In this document: positions 8,032 to 18,803 of the stretch, piece after piece
How the letters are laid out: every line of letters starts with the position of its first letter
Position numbering within the stretch: the first letter of the stretch is position 1
Assembly (NCBI GenBank): GCA_003166865.1
Contig: PMUP01000074.1
Coordinates: 1 to 64,000 of the forward strand
Direction of reading: 5' to 3'
Source: Bryobacterales bacterium
Lineage (GTDB): Bacteria > Acidobacteriota > Terriglobia > Bryobacterales > Bryobacteraceae
Length of the DNA stretch: 64,000 nucleotides
Position numbers and translations under genes: made by a program
Notes under the pieces: model-generated
The model's database searches: none
What the model was told of the DNA's origin: nothing
What the model saw: the letters and a program-made list of their open reading frames with translations, nothing else

Positions 8032-8802
8032 CTAGAACTGGATCGGCTGCTGGAGCGTGAAAAACAGACGGGTTTCCGATGGAATCTTGACCCGCTGACC
8101 TTTGGTTATAACCTGAACGCCGGTGCCGGCCGCTGCTCCGGAAGCTGCTCCAATGGCCGCGCCCAGGCCTCCACCGGCCAGCGCCCCAATGATCGCGCCG
8201 AGCGCCGTTGCGCCACCCACCACCTTGGCCGAGCGCGCGCCCCGCGAGCTGCTGGCATGCGAAGACGCGCTCGTCGTGGTGTTTATGGTCTGGCCGCTGA
8301 TGGTGATGTCCATCAACGCGAGAGTCAGGACGGTCTTTCCTTCAAACTTGCCGGATGGCTGGTCCTCCACCAGTTTCACCAGCGCGTCGGAGCCTCGCGG
8401 GATCACCGTTTGCCCTCCCAGTAGCACCGGTTCATCCACGCTCGCCCGAAACGTTTGCTCAAGATGGGCTACGTTCGAATCCACGCTATCGATCATGCGG
8501 ACCGTGATCGGGGTTCCGGCCGGAATTTGGACTCCGGTAACAGGGGTGGGCGGTGGTGCGGGCGCCTGCTGGACAAACCCTTGATCGGGCGGCGGGCCCG
8601 AACGCGTATCTCCACCGAATTGCAGGTCTCCTACGTCCTCCACATCGAAGGTATCCACGTGATCGCCTATCGCCATGCGGATGTGGCGGGCGTCACCACC
8701 CAGATACTGGCCGGTTACCACTCTTCCGCTGCGCAGGGTGAGAGTGTCGGCGCAACAAAGGCCTATTGCCGCCAGGGCAATCGTTGTCAAACGACGCAAC
8801 AT
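8032..8802 (-). CDS. Secreted glycine-zipper protein
   Basis: 256 residues from ATG 8802 with a signal peptide (LRRLTTIALAAIGLCCA). The N-terminal part DTLTLRSGRVVTGQYLGG is a short beta motif common in acidobacterial secreted proteins. A middle domain follows (PAGTPITVRMIDSVDSN, then VDEPVLLGGQTVIPRGS). The C-terminus has a glycine zipper (GAIIGALAGGGLGAAIGAASG) ending in LPSETRLFFTL-like text. The zipper suggests outer-membrane association. The middle and zipper parts match the arrangement of the adjacent upstream gene, so the two are probable paralogues. Function unknown. Confidence 0.7.
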   Translation of the reverse strand: MLRRLTTIALAAIGLCCADTLTLRSGRVVTGQYLGGDARHIRMAIGDHVDTFDVEDVGDLQFGGDTRSGPPPDQGFVQQAPAPPPTPVTGVQIPAGTPITVRMIDSVDSNVAHLEQTFRASVDEPVLLGGQTVIPRGSDALVKLVEDQPSGKFEGKTVLTLALMDITISGQTINTTTSASSHASSSRGARSAKVVGGATALGAIIGALAGGGLGAAIGAASGAAAGTGVQVITKGQRVKIPSETRLFFTLQQPIQF

Positions 8803-8845
8803 GTAATCCTCATGCACCAATATAGGCTACCGGTGCCTCGGCAAC

Positions 8846-10042
8846 CTATCGTGGCGCGCCGGCCTCAGCCGGATCGACACCGAAACAATACGCGTCGTCT
8901 GAGTTTTTGGGACTGAAAGCGTATTCGCCGGCAGCCAGGTCTTGGACCGGCGCCAGTCCATACGAGGACTCACCGATCTTGGTGACATTGAATATCAGCG
9001 TCAAGGGAGCGGTTTTGTTTCTGGGGTCGGATTCGGTGCGCCGGCTGTCGTTCTTGGTTTCGAGAGGAAACAGGCTGAAAGTCGTGGGGTCGATTCCGTT
9101 CGCCACTCGTATAACGAACAACATTTTTGGCCCGTTCTTCAACCGCACCGGGGAGCTGGCGCCAGCCATCTCCCAGTAAGTCTGTTGTGAATTTCCGCTG
9201 GCGCGTCTTCGAGGTATCCCGCGATTCTGCTCGAGCGATAGAAGCGTTCCGGACGGGTCCTGAAAATACATCACCCCGATCAGGTCAGGTTCAGAAACGG
9301 TTTTGATCGGCTCGGCCACGGGTGCTGGCCTCTCGGTCGGCGGCGCGGGCGGAGCGGCCGGTGGAACGATCGGTGGCGGATCCGCGTCCGCAGCCGGCTG
9401 CCGCGCGGGCAAGGGTGCGCGCTGAAGCCGGGCTTGGGGAGCGGCTGGCTCATTAGAATCGATCACGACAGAATCGACCACGACCGGCTGCGTCAGCCTG
9501 TAAGTGAACCTGGTTTCGGGCGCAATCTCGACGGCCTTTCCAAATAGCTTGCCAGCGACGGCACCCCCGGCGGCCCCGACTCCTGCTCCTATTCCGGCTC
9601 CTGCGCCACCGCCAACAGCGGCTCCAATTGCAGCGCCCGTGCCGGCGCCAACCGCAGCCCCAGTCGCCGTCCGCTTGACCTGTGAGCCACCCTTGGAGTC
9701 GACTTTGTCGGTGTTGACTGCGACCCGCTGCCCGTTGATCATCACGGCAACCAGGGAGGTGGCGAGCGAAGCGCGGCGTGAGAATCCCGCGTCCTGTATG
9801 TCTGACACCCGCAAAAAGGCGGTCGTCTTAGCCAGAATTACCGTCACTCCGTCGACGATAACGGGATCGTCCAGACTTGCGGCATACTCTCTGCGCGAAT
9901 CGGCTTTCTTCGAATTGATGCGGTCGACGGTGCTAATAGCTATCTCCGTGCCAACCGGGAGCGTAATGCTCTGCTGCTGGGCAGGCGCGCCTGGAACTAG
10001 CAGGCAGAACTGCACGAAGATGAGCGGCAAGGTCCTTTTCAC
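8846..10042 (-). CDS. Secreted glycine-zipper protein with C-terminal extra domain
   Basis: 398 residues from GTG 10042; GAGGAGG lies 6 bases before it, while the ATG two codons earlier would sit directly on the ribosome site. A signal peptide ends at PGAPAQQ. Residues 25-110 carry the same VGTEIAISTVDRINSKKAD...LDDPVIVDGVTVILAKT layout as the neighbouring gene. A strong glycine zipper follows, then a Pro/Ala linker and a C-terminal domain (about 270-398) ending in GEYAFSPKNSDDAYCFGVD, a pattern I associate with small acidobacterial secreted domains. Probably envelope-associated; function unknown. Confidence 0.7.
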   Translation of the reverse strand: MKRTLPLIFVQFCLLVPGAPAQQQSITLPVGTEIAISTVDRINSKKADSRREYAASLDDPVIVDGVTVILAKTTAFLRVSDIQDAGFSRRASLATSLVAVMINGQRVAVNTDKVDSKGGSQVKRTATGAAVGAGTGAAIGAAVGGGAGAGIGAGVGAAGGAVAGKLFGKAVEIAPETRFTYRLTQPVVVDSVVIDSNEPAAPQARLQRAPLPARQPAADADPPPIVPPAAPPAPPTERPAPVAEPIKTVSEPDLIGVMYFQDPSGTLLSLEQNRGIPRRRASGNSQQTYWEMAGASSPVRLKNGPKMLFVIRVANGIDPTTFSLFPLETKNDSRRTESDPRNKTAPLTLIFNVTKIGESSYGLAPVQDLAAGEYAFSPKNSDDAYCFGVDPAEAGAPR

Positions 10043-10058
10043 AAGCATCCTCCTCGAT

Positions 10059-11156
10059 TTACGGACTGACGCTCCAATGGACTACGCAGCGCTTCTGCGG
10101 GCCGGAGCTTTTGTTTCTGACAATCAACCGTTGCGTCTGTCCTTCGCCGGGCGCCAGGCGCGCGTCCCAGGTTTTTGTGTCGTAGTCCAGCTGCATTTTT
10201 ACCAGCGGCAAATTACGAAAGACGTATTCGGCATTCTGTGGAACGGGACCGCCGCTGCATTCCAGAGTGCCGGATTTCGCTCCGTTGTAAGGCGGCACAG
10301 CCGAAGGCAGCGGAGCCGACGGGACGGGGGCCGCCACCTGTGTAGGCGCCTGGTCGGCACTGGCGCGCGGCGCAGTGACAGCTGCCGTCTGATCGCCGGT
10401 GGGAGTGCTGTCGTCCACCGCGGGCCTTGGCGTCGATCTTCTGCGCGGGCTTGGCTGCTCGCTCGCAGTACGAGGCCCGTCCGCTTTGAGATCCGCCAGC
10501 CAGCGCTGAGCCTGATAGCTCTTTTCCTGGTCGCTCCCATGCAGATCCTGAGCCAGAAGACTTTCGGCTACTCGCCGGTAATGAGGTAGGATCTCGAGGG
10601 CACTCTTCCTCCACGTTTCTATATCCGGCATGTCCAGCAGAATCCTGCAGACAGTCTCTGCCGCCGGCTGCGACAGATCGGGCGGCGTGTTCTGACCTGC
10701 TGCCCTGGGACCGAGGAGATCGTCGAGGAAGGGTTTAGCGCTTTCCGGGAAGCGCGCCATGAGGTTGCCGAACATCGGCGCGTAAGCGGGAATGAATGCT
10801 GCTCGGCGCTGTTGGCGCCAGGAGAACTCGACGACCGTAGAAGCCACGCGCGAATCGGCCAGTGCTTCCATCACCCCCGGCAGATTCGCCCGGGTGTCTT
10901 TCTGCCAGGCCGCGATCAGTTCTTCGTCGATAGCATCCCGGTACCAGGAAAGCAGGCCGGAAAGCGTCTCGATGGTCTGCTTGCGATTGGCGGGATCGAC
11001 TTCTTCCAACAACGTCTTGATCTTCTGGTGTGCGACAGCGGGCGGATAAGGAGCGGGCCCGACCACCTTAAACTGTGCATTGGCTGTCGCCGCCAGGAAT
11101 GCGATAGACCAGACACCAAGCCCGATGCCCCGAACGATGCGGTGAAGGCAATGCAT
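10059..11156 (-). CDS. Secreted hypothetical protein with helical N-terminal half
   Basis: 365 residues. The N-terminus has a signal-like hydrophobic stretch (GLGVWSIAFLAATANA). Residues 30-200 are helical and repeat-like (HQKIKTLLEEVDPANRKQ, YRDAIDEELIAAWQKD), possibly HEAT-like. A Pro/Ala/Ser/Thr linker (about 210-290) leads to a C-terminal beta domain containing LECSGGPVPQNAEYVFRNLP and two cysteines (ECSG and KRCVVHW) that could form a disulfide. It lies 16 bases upstream of the glycine-zipper gene, so they are probably co-transcribed. No family recognised. Confidence 0.6.
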   Translation of the reverse strand: MHCLHRIVRGIGLGVWSIAFLAATANAQFKVVGPAPYPPAVAHQKIKTLLEEVDPANRKQTIETLSGLLSWYRDAIDEELIAAWQKDTRANLPGVMEALADSRVASTVVEFSWRQQRRAAFIPAYAPMFGNLMARFPESAKPFLDDLLGPRAAGQNTPPDLSQPAAETVCRILLDMPDIETWRKSALEILPHYRRVAESLLAQDLHGSDQEKSYQAQRWLADLKADGPRTASEQPSPRRRSTPRPAVDDSTPTGDQTAAVTAPRASADQAPTQVAAPVPSAPLPSAVPPYNGAKSGTLECSGGPVPQNAEYVFRNLPLVKMQLDYDTKTWDARLAPGEGQTQRLIVRNKSSGPQKRCVVHWSVSP

Positions 11157-11182
11157 GAATTAAGCTTAGACGTCTACGCGCG

Positions 11183-12064
11183 TCAGCGGTTGCGTTGCTG
11201 AAATCCCTCGACTAGTCCAGAGACCAGATGCCGGCCGCGCTCCAGGGCGACCTCATAGGCCAGGCGGCGTTCGGCGCGCGTGTACGCCTTGCCCAGGCGA
11301 TAGTAGCGCTCCAGCGACATTCCAGCCACGCGCGTCCCGGCGTAAGCGATGGCGGCTTTCGGAATCAATCCGCCGCCCCAGGGGATCTTGCCTACCAACT
11401 CGCGCGCCAGAGCCCGCCACCCAAAGGCGCCCAGAATGATGGTCGCGATCTCGGCTTGCTGTTCGCGATAGCCCACGTCGCGGTCGTTGGCCGCCGCCAG
11501 CAGGAATGCCATACGGATCTGGTTGGCCGTGAGGAACGCCGTGTCGGAGGCGAATTCGCCCATCGCCCAAGGCAGGGAAATGAACGGAACAATGTCGGGG
11601 ATCGCCGTGGCCAGCGCAAACAGAGCGTTCTCCTTGGCGATCTTCTTTACCATGCGGCGCGAGACTTCTTCACGAAACGGCAGCACGTGCAGCCCCAGCG
11701 GCACTGCCAGGTCCGGCCGGCGGCCGAGCATCTGATGAATCATCGCTCGTGGATTTTCAGGATCGAATGTAAATAGGCCCGAGGAGCCCGTGGCAAGATC
11801 GCCGGAGTTGTCAAAGTAGACTTCCAGATCGTTGCCGTCCACTGGCCCAGCGCTCTCTGAAGCCCGGTAGATCAAGCGCAGGACTTGGGCGCGCTTGGCG
11901 TGCGAGAGATCCCCCGGAACCAGAAACTCCTCCATCGCGCGATAGTCCGGCTCGCGCTCCGCATAAAGGAAGAATCGCAGCGGGCGTTCGGTGTGCCGCC
12001 GTATATCCGCCGGGTCGAGATTGCGGATGGCGTCCTTGATGTGTTGGAAAACTTGGATTGACAT
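11183..12064 (-). CDS. DUF697/YcjF-like membrane-associated protein
   Basis: 293 residues. The first 120 residues are soluble and unassigned. From about 150 the text AIPDIVPFISLPWAMGEFASDTAFLTANQIRM followed by GWRALARELVGKIPWGGGLIPKAAIAYAGT resembles the DUF697 region of YcjF-type proteins and GTPase-associated membrane proteins, with two semi-hydrophobic segments. No GTPase domain is present. It sits 27 bases before the secreted-protein gene on the same strand. Role unknown; the family match is tentative. Confidence 0.6.
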   Translation of the reverse strand: MSIQVFQHIKDAIRNLDPADIRRHTERPLRFFLYAEREPDYRAMEEFLVPGDLSHAKRAQVLRLIYRASESAGPVDGNDLEVYFDNSGDLATGSSGLFTFDPENPRAMIHQMLGRRPDLAVPLGLHVLPFREEVSRRMVKKIAKENALFALATAIPDIVPFISLPWAMGEFASDTAFLTANQIRMAFLLAAANDRDVGYREQQAEIATIILGAFGWRALARELVGKIPWGGGLIPKAAIAYAGTRVAGMSLERYYRLGKAYTRAERRLAYEVALERGRHLVSGLVEGFQQRNR

Positions 12065-12091
12065 GCTTGAACCGAGATGGCTGCCAGCGAG

Positions 12092-13516
12092 CTACGAGCG
12101 GTACATCACTTTCAGCTCCCTACGCCATTCTAATCCTACGCCCAACCGTTCGACGGGGATCTGGGGAGAAAAGTAGCGCAGCACGCGCTCATTGGAGGAA
12201 TGAAAATCGAGCGCGGGCGAGACCAGCAACAGCCGGGGAGGCTCGGGCCGCAGTTCCCGGCCAGGAAAATAGCCGCTCGCCTGAAACTCCCGACGCTCCA
12301 CGTGCCAGGCCACGCGCATCCAGTAATCCAGCGCCTGGAGTGGGAGATGGACGTCCTCGGAGGCCTTTAGCTCGATCACTGCCAGACGTCCGCTGGTATC
12401 GATGGCGAGCAAGTCCAGCACGCCTCGGTCGGCGGCCGCAAAGGCCGGAACCTGGCCATAAATGGGCGCGGCCGCGAGACTCGCGTCGATCTCCTGGATG
12501 TGGGCCCGCACCTGAGATTCTAGCCAGGCTTCCGGGTTCCGGAGATACAGCGGATGGCGCCGGTCTGCCGCATCGGGAGATCGCAGCCGTGCCAGCTCGG
12601 CGGCGCGCTTGGCACCGGGCCCCGAGAGCACCTCGCGGCCTGTTGTTGTGCGCGCGAACTCCAGTCCATGCACGCGAAAGCTCAGTTCACCGTCGCCTCG
12701 GTCTATCGTTTCTATGCCGGGCCCTGGTATCGGTTGCGCCAACGAACGGCGGTATGGCTCCAGATGGGTATCCAGATTGCCGCAGTCGCTGAGATCAATT
12801 CTGGTCTCGAGACCGTCCTCGTCGTAAACGAACGCCGAGTATTGCGCGGCGGCCGGATCCAGAAAGAGCAATCGAAGACAGGTGGTCTTCTCGGCGCCCG
12901 CCGGAAGATACAGGATCAAGCCATGGATCACCAGCCCGGGCTCCCGCTGGCGCAGATAGTCCAGCCAGATCAGTCCGAACGTGAGAACGCCATCGGGATG
13001 CACGGCATCCGCGGCGACACCGATCGCGGCCCAGGTCGAAGCGCCTTGCCGCAGCAACGCCCGGGGATAAGCGGGCGAAAGGCTGTGTTCCAGGTCGGCT
13101 TCAGTGGTGAGCTCCGCGAGCTTGTAAGCGGGAAACTGGCGGCGCAGAAACAGCCGAAACTGCTCGCGGAACCCGAGGCGCGCGGTGCGCAGCGGCACGT
13201 TGTCCCCGGCGGCGCCTTGTGCACCCCGGCGGCGGTCGATCAGCTCAATCGTGCCGGCCAGCTTGCCAAATCGCGCCACTCGCAGAACCAGCTTCCCGCG
13301 CGAGGCGCGCTCGATGGCGCTGACACGGCGCACCAGATTGCGTTTCTGATCCCAGGCCTGCAGTTGGGCGCACCCGGCGCGTACTTCCACCGCGAAGTTT
13401 TCCGGCGTGATGGCCAGAGACTCCTCACCCGGCTCGCATAGCATGGGATCTTGGCTGGATTCGAGGAAACGCTCGATGGCCTGGCGGATTTCCGTCGCAC
13501 GGACTTCTGCGGACAC
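12092..13516 (-). CDS. Hypothetical protein with C-terminal PD-(D/E)XK nuclease-like core
   Basis: 474 residues from GTG 13516. The long N-terminal part (1-300) is mixed alpha/beta and unrecognised. Between about 360 and 410 the text GVLDLLAIDTSGRLAVIELKA followed by LQALDYW has the D...(E)xK layout of NucS/RecB-type nuclease folds, with Asp in LDLLAID and Glu-Leu-Lys as candidate metal ligands. A DNA-processing role is possible, but domains with this signature also occur in proteins of unknown use. It is divergent from yggS, with 23 bases between the starts. Confidence 0.6.
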   Translation of the reverse strand: MSAEVRATEIRQAIERFLESSQDPMLCEPGEESLAITPENFAVEVRAGCAQLQAWDQKRNLVRRVSAIERASRGKLVLRVARFGKLAGTIELIDRRRGAQGAAGDNVPLRTARLGFREQFRLFLRRQFPAYKLAELTTEADLEHSLSPAYPRALLRQGASTWAAIGVAADAVHPDGVLTFGLIWLDYLRQREPGLVIHGLILYLPAGAEKTTCLRLLFLDPAAAQYSAFVYDEDGLETRIDLSDCGNLDTHLEPYRRSLAQPIPGPGIETIDRGDGELSFRVHGLEFARTTTGREVLSGPGAKRAAELARLRSPDAADRRHPLYLRNPEAWLESQVRAHIQEIDASLAAAPIYGQVPAFAAADRGVLDLLAIDTSGRLAVIELKASEDVHLPLQALDYWMRVAWHVERREFQASGYFPGRELRPEPPRLLLVSPALDFHSSNERVLRYFSPQIPVERLGVGLEWRRELKVMYRS

Positions 13517-13539
13517 TGCGCTAATCTATCTATCGTCCC

Positions 13540-14238
13540 TTGCTCAAACAAAGATTAGAAGACGTGGAATCCCGTATTGCCCGCGCGGCGGCGCGCGCCC
13601 AGCGCAACCGTTCCGACATTCAGCTGGTCGCGGTGACCAAGAAATTTCCAGCCGCCGTGATTCGCGAAGCCTTTGAGCTCGGCCTGCGCGATTTCGGCGA
13701 GAATTACGTGCAGGAATTCGAAGAGAAGCACGCGGAACTCTCAGATTGCATCGGCGCGCGCTACCACTTCATCGGCCATTTGCAATCCAACAAAGCCAAG
13801 AAGGCCGCGGAAATCTTCGACGTGATTCACACCGTGGACTCAGCCAAGCTCGCGCGCCGGCTGAACGCCGAACTCGACGCAGCCGCGGAACCTGCAGGCG
13901 CCCACTCCAGCAAGGACGTGCTCATTGAAGTAAAATTATCCGACGAGCCAGCCAAAGCCGGAGCCGCGCCAGGGGATATCGCGGCGCTGGTCGAGGCCAT
14001 TCGAGGGTGCCCGCATCTGCGGTTGTTGGGGCTGATGACAATGCCGCCGTGGTCGGATGACGCGGAAACATCGCGCCCTTATTTTGCGCGCTTGCGCGAG
14101 CTGGCCGCGCAGAACGGCCTTGGGCAATCGTCTTTGTCAATGGGGATGTCGCACGACCTTGAAGTGGCCATCGAAGAAGGCGCGACCATCGTGCGCGTGG
14201 GGACCGCCTTATTTGGTCCGCGTAGGAAAGCCGCGTAA
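13540..14238 (+). CDS. yggS: YggS/PLPBP family pyridoxal-phosphate homeostasis protein
   Basis: 232 residues from TTG 13540. The PLP lysine lies in LVAVTKKFPAAVI. Family blocks are present: LRDFGENYVQEFEEK, YHFIGHLQSNKAKKA, and the C-terminal LSMGMSHDLEVAIEEGATIVRVG with the phosphate-binding region. The protein binds PLP without known catalysis and buffers PLP and keto/amino-acid pools in the cytoplasm. Length is normal for the family. The glycosyltransferase gene begins 8 bases after its stop, so the two probably share a transcript. Confidence 0.93.
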   Translation: MLKQRLEDVESRIARAAARAQRNRSDIQLVAVTKKFPAAVIREAFELGLRDFGENYVQEFEEKHAELSDCIGARYHFIGHLQSNKAKKAAEIFDVIHTVDSAKLARRLNAELDAAAEPAGAHSSKDVLIEVKLSDEPAKAGAAPGDIAALVEAIRGCPHLRLLGLMTMPPWSDDAETSRPYFARLRELAAQNGLGQSSLSMGMSHDLEVAIEEGATIVRVGTALFGPRRKAA

Positions 14239-14246
14239 GAAAAAGA

Positions 14247-15374
14247 GTGACCGTCGGATTCTTCTCGCCTCTGCCTCCGGCCCGCACCGGCGTAGCCGAT
14301 TATTCGGCCGAACTGCTGCGCGCGCTCGCGCCGCTCGGTTCGGTGCAGGTGAACGCGCGCGATTCGGACGTTCCTCTTTACCATCTCGGCAACAACCCGA
14401 TGCATCGCGAAATCTACGGCCGCGCGCTTCGCACGCCAGGCGTGGTGGTGCTGCATGACGCCGTGCTGCATCATTTCTTCTTGGGCGCCGGGAGCGAACA
14501 GGAATACGTCGCCGAGTTCGTCTACAACTACGGCAACTGGAGCGAGGATTTAGCTCGCGAGCTGTGGCGGCGCCGGTCGCGCTCGGCCGCGGACCCCGAA
14601 TACTTCCGCTATCCGATGATCAAACGTATCGTGGAGCGGTCGCGCGCCGTCATCGTCCACAACCCGCGCGCGGCGGAGCTGGTGCATGAGCACGTGCCTG
14701 GAGCCACGGTCCACGAAATCCCGCTTCTATTCGAGCTGCCCGATCGGCCGGCGCAGTCTGAAATCATTCGATGGCGCGCCGCGCAAGGCGTTTTGCCGCA
14801 TACTTTCCTGGTTGGTGTATTCGGCCACTTGCGCGAATCGAAACGATTAATGGCGTTGCTTCGGGCGTTCCAGCGCGCGCGGCGCTCAGCCGACATGATG
14901 CTGCTGGTGGCGGGCGATTTCGTTTCGTCCGATCTGGCGCGCTCGGTCGAGCCGCTTTTGCGCAACGACCCGGGTATTTTGCGAACCGGCTATCTCGAAG
15001 AGCGCGATTTCTGGCTGTGTGCCTCCGCCGTGGACGCCTGCGTCAACTTGCGTTACCCCATGGCGGGGGAAACCTCGGCAATCGCGATTCGCTTGATGGG
15101 CCTCGGAAAGCCAGTGATGATGACCGCAGGCGAGGAGACCTCGCGCTTCCCTGAATCCGCCTGCGTGCGCGTGGATCCCGGCCAGGCGGAAGAGGAAATG
15201 CTGGTCGAATATCTGGTATGGCTGGCGCGGCATCCGGATGATTCACGGGCCATCGGCCAGCGCGCCGCCGCCTATATTGGCCAGTACCACGCGCCCGCTC
15301 GCGTGGCCCAACTGTATTGGCGGGCTTTAGAGGACTGCTATCATAAAAGTACATCGACTATAAGCTCAGTTTAG
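14247..15374 (+). CDS. GT4-type glycosyltransferase
   Basis: 375 residues from GTG 14247. It has a GT-B fold: the N-terminal half opens with FFSPLPPARTGVADYSAELLRAL, a usual start for GT4 enzymes, and the C-terminal nucleotide-sugar half has LVGVFGHLRESKRL, a weakened ExxFGxxxxE region (RYPMAGETSAIAIRLMGLGKPV) and a final helix. The donor and acceptor cannot be told. Placed between yggS and a hydrolase with almost no spacing; no other polysaccharide genes adjoin it, so the context does not reveal the product. Confidence 0.85.
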   Translation: MTVGFFSPLPPARTGVADYSAELLRALAPLGSVQVNARDSDVPLYHLGNNPMHREIYGRALRTPGVVVLHDAVLHHFFLGAGSEQEYVAEFVYNYGNWSEDLARELWRRRSRSAADPEYFRYPMIKRIVERSRAVIVHNPRAAELVHEHVPGATVHEIPLLFELPDRPAQSEIIRWRAAQGVLPHTFLVGVFGHLRESKRLMALLRAFQRARRSADMMLLVAGDFVSSDLARSVEPLLRNDPGILRTGYLEERDFWLCASAVDACVNLRYPMAGETSAIAIRLMGLGKPVMMTAGEETSRFPESACVRVDPGQAEEEMLVEYLVWLARHPDDSRAIGQRAAAYIGQYHAPARVAQLYWRALEDCYHKSTSTISSV

Positions 15375-15376
15375 GT

Positions 15377-17333
<1,957 letters not shown>

Positions 17334-17432
17334 ACACGCCACATGCGATAGGCAGCACGTAAGTTATGGGGCGCAGCTCGTTCATTCTCGTGCACGCTCG
17401 ATCACCGAAAATCACCGGCTTTCCCGGCGGAC

Positions 17433-17454
17433 GCTGCCTAAAAACTGCCTTTTT
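17433..17454 (+). repeat. Integrase arm-site candidate, left
   Basis: The 22-base stretch beginning GCTGCCTAAAAACTGCC matches 36927-36948 with one mismatch (A/G at position 9). It contains a half-repeat, CTGCCT twice at 11-base spacing. It lies 100 bases inside attL, just beyond the 3' end of the integrase gene. One copy inside each element end is what arm-type binding sites of a tyrosine integrase would look like. Confidence 0.6.
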
Positions 17455-17468
17455 CAATTCGCCAGTTC

Positions 17469-18620
17469 TCATTGGATCGAGCCCGCGCTCGTGGCCTTCG
17501 CTGTCGTTGGCTTCGGCTTCGCAGTGAGATACTCCTCGTACCGCACCATGGCCGCGTCCTTGTGCTCCTGCTGTGGGTGAACGTACCGCATCACCATTCG
17601 AAGCCCCGCATGCCCCAGGATCGCGGCGAGAGCAGGCAGGTTGCAGCCGGCATCGACCATCCGAGTGGCGAAGGTGTGGCGCAGATCGTACAGCACGAAT
17701 TCGAGCACCGGCGCCCGAAGATAAGCGCACTTCTTGTCTTTGTGCTCCGAACGCATCCGGCCGCACGTCGTACACGGATTGACCGTGTCGAGCACCTTCT
17801 CGTGGCTACCGTTGAGCTTCGAGAGGCGGGTTCCCGGCTTCTTGCCCTTGAACACCCATGTTCCGCCGTCGAGCCGTCTTCCCAGAATTGCCCGGCTTTC
17901 GGCTGTGAGCTTCAGGTCGCGCCTGGCGGCTGTCGTCTTGCCTGCGCGGATGTGGAGTACGGCCTTTGAGAGATCGATATCGGCCTGCCGAAGGGACATC
18001 AACTCATCCGGCCGGCACCCTTGATTCAACATCAGCCGGCCGAGGTCATACAGGCTCGGGAAGTGTTGCGCGGCGTCGAAGTACTTCAGCTCTTCGGGGG
18101 TGGTGATCACCCGGATTCGGGTCGCTTCGGCATCGCTGGGAACTTCGGCCTTACGAACCGGGTTATCCCTGCACCAGTTGTGCTTCACTGCGTACTGGAA
18201 GAATTTCGAAAGGGCGTGCAGATCGTGACGGATCGTGATATCTCGGACTTGGTGTTCGCGCCGGCGCCACGAGGCGTAATCATCAACGTGGCCCTCGGAA
18301 ATCGTGTGCAGCATCCGACCCTTGAAGTAGACATCCAGGCTCGCGAAACTTGTTCGCAGACGACGCGCTGTAGCTGGGTGATCACGATGTTTTCCGTCTG
18401 CCCACTCAAGGAACGCTTCTGAGGCCTCATTGAACGATCGAACCTCCAGCTTCAGCAGTTCGGCTTTGCCATCCACCACCAGGCGATGTGATGAGGCCTC
18501 GACCCGCGCGGCCTTCGTCCTGTTTTGTTCGGTGGCGTCCAAATCGGTTGGACCGAAGTACTTTCGGCCCGCTACCTGGAATCGCCAGTGCCATTTCCCG
18601 CCTTGTTCTCTGAGTGGCAA
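17469..18620 (-). CDS. int: Tyrosine integrase of the tRNA-Cys element
   Basis: 383 residues from TTG 18620. The catalytic domain carries Arg in LNQGCRPDELMSLR, Lys in the beta-hairpin region near HIRAGKTTAARRDL, the box VLYDLRHTFATRMV, LGHAGLRMVMRYVHP with the C-terminal His and the nucleophile Tyr. The N-terminal part (GGKWHWRFQVAGRKY) and the central arm-binding/core-binding segment are intact. An insert with four cysteines (CTTCGRM...KKCAY, about 290-308) between the catalytic Arg and HxxR is unusual and may bind zinc. It catalyses integration into and excision from tRNA-Cys. It overlaps the upstream excisionase-like ORF by 194 bases. Confidence 0.93.
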   Translation of the reverse strand: MPLREQGGKWHWRFQVAGRKYFGPTDLDATEQNRTKAARVEASSHRLVVDGKAELLKLEVRSFNEASEAFLEWADGKHRDHPATARRLRTSFASLDVYFKGRMLHTISEGHVDDYASWRRREHQVRDITIRHDLHALSKFFQYAVKHNWCRDNPVRKAEVPSDAEATRIRVITTPEELKYFDAAQHFPSLYDLGRLMLNQGCRPDELMSLRQADIDLSKAVLHIRAGKTTAARRDLKLTAESRAILGRRLDGGTWVFKGKKPGTRLSKLNGSHEKVLDTVNPCTTCGRMRSEHKDKKCAYLRAPVLEFVLYDLRHTFATRMVDAGCNLPALAAILGHAGLRMVMRYVHPQQEHKDAAMVRYEEYLTAKPKPTTAKATSAGSIQ

Positions 18621-18798
18621 CTTTGAGGCCCTCCATCCATGCTTCGAACTCCACCACCGGGTACCAGATTTTCCGTCCGACCTTCAGCCAGCCTGGACCA
18701 TCGCCGCGGCTGCGCCAGTTCGCCAGCGTCGCCGTGCCAATGCCCGTGATGGCGCTGACTTGTTCCGGGCTGTAGAGCGTCGCGGACGTGTATCCCAT
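18427..18798 (-). CDS. xis: Excisionase/MerR-like HTH protein
   Basis: The open frame from ATG 18798 encodes 123 residues. Residues 7-60 (YSPEQVSAITGIGTATLANW, then GPGWLKVGRKIWYPVVEFEAWM) are a compact excisionase-type helix-turn-helix with wing. The remaining half reads through the start of int in another frame and looks non-conserved, so the original gene may have ended near residue 70 and lost its stop. It presumably bends att DNA and controls the direction of recombination. It follows the nuclease gene by 5 bases and precedes int: nuclease-xis-int form one operon. Confidence 0.75.
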   Translation of the reverse strand: MGYTSATLYSPEQVSAITGIGTATLANWRSRGDGPGWLKVGRKIWYPVVEFEAWMEGLKVATQRTRREMALAIPGSGPKVLRSNRFGRHRTKQDEGRAGRGLITSPGGGWQSRTAEAGGSIVQ

Positions 18799-18803
18799 CG
18801 ATG

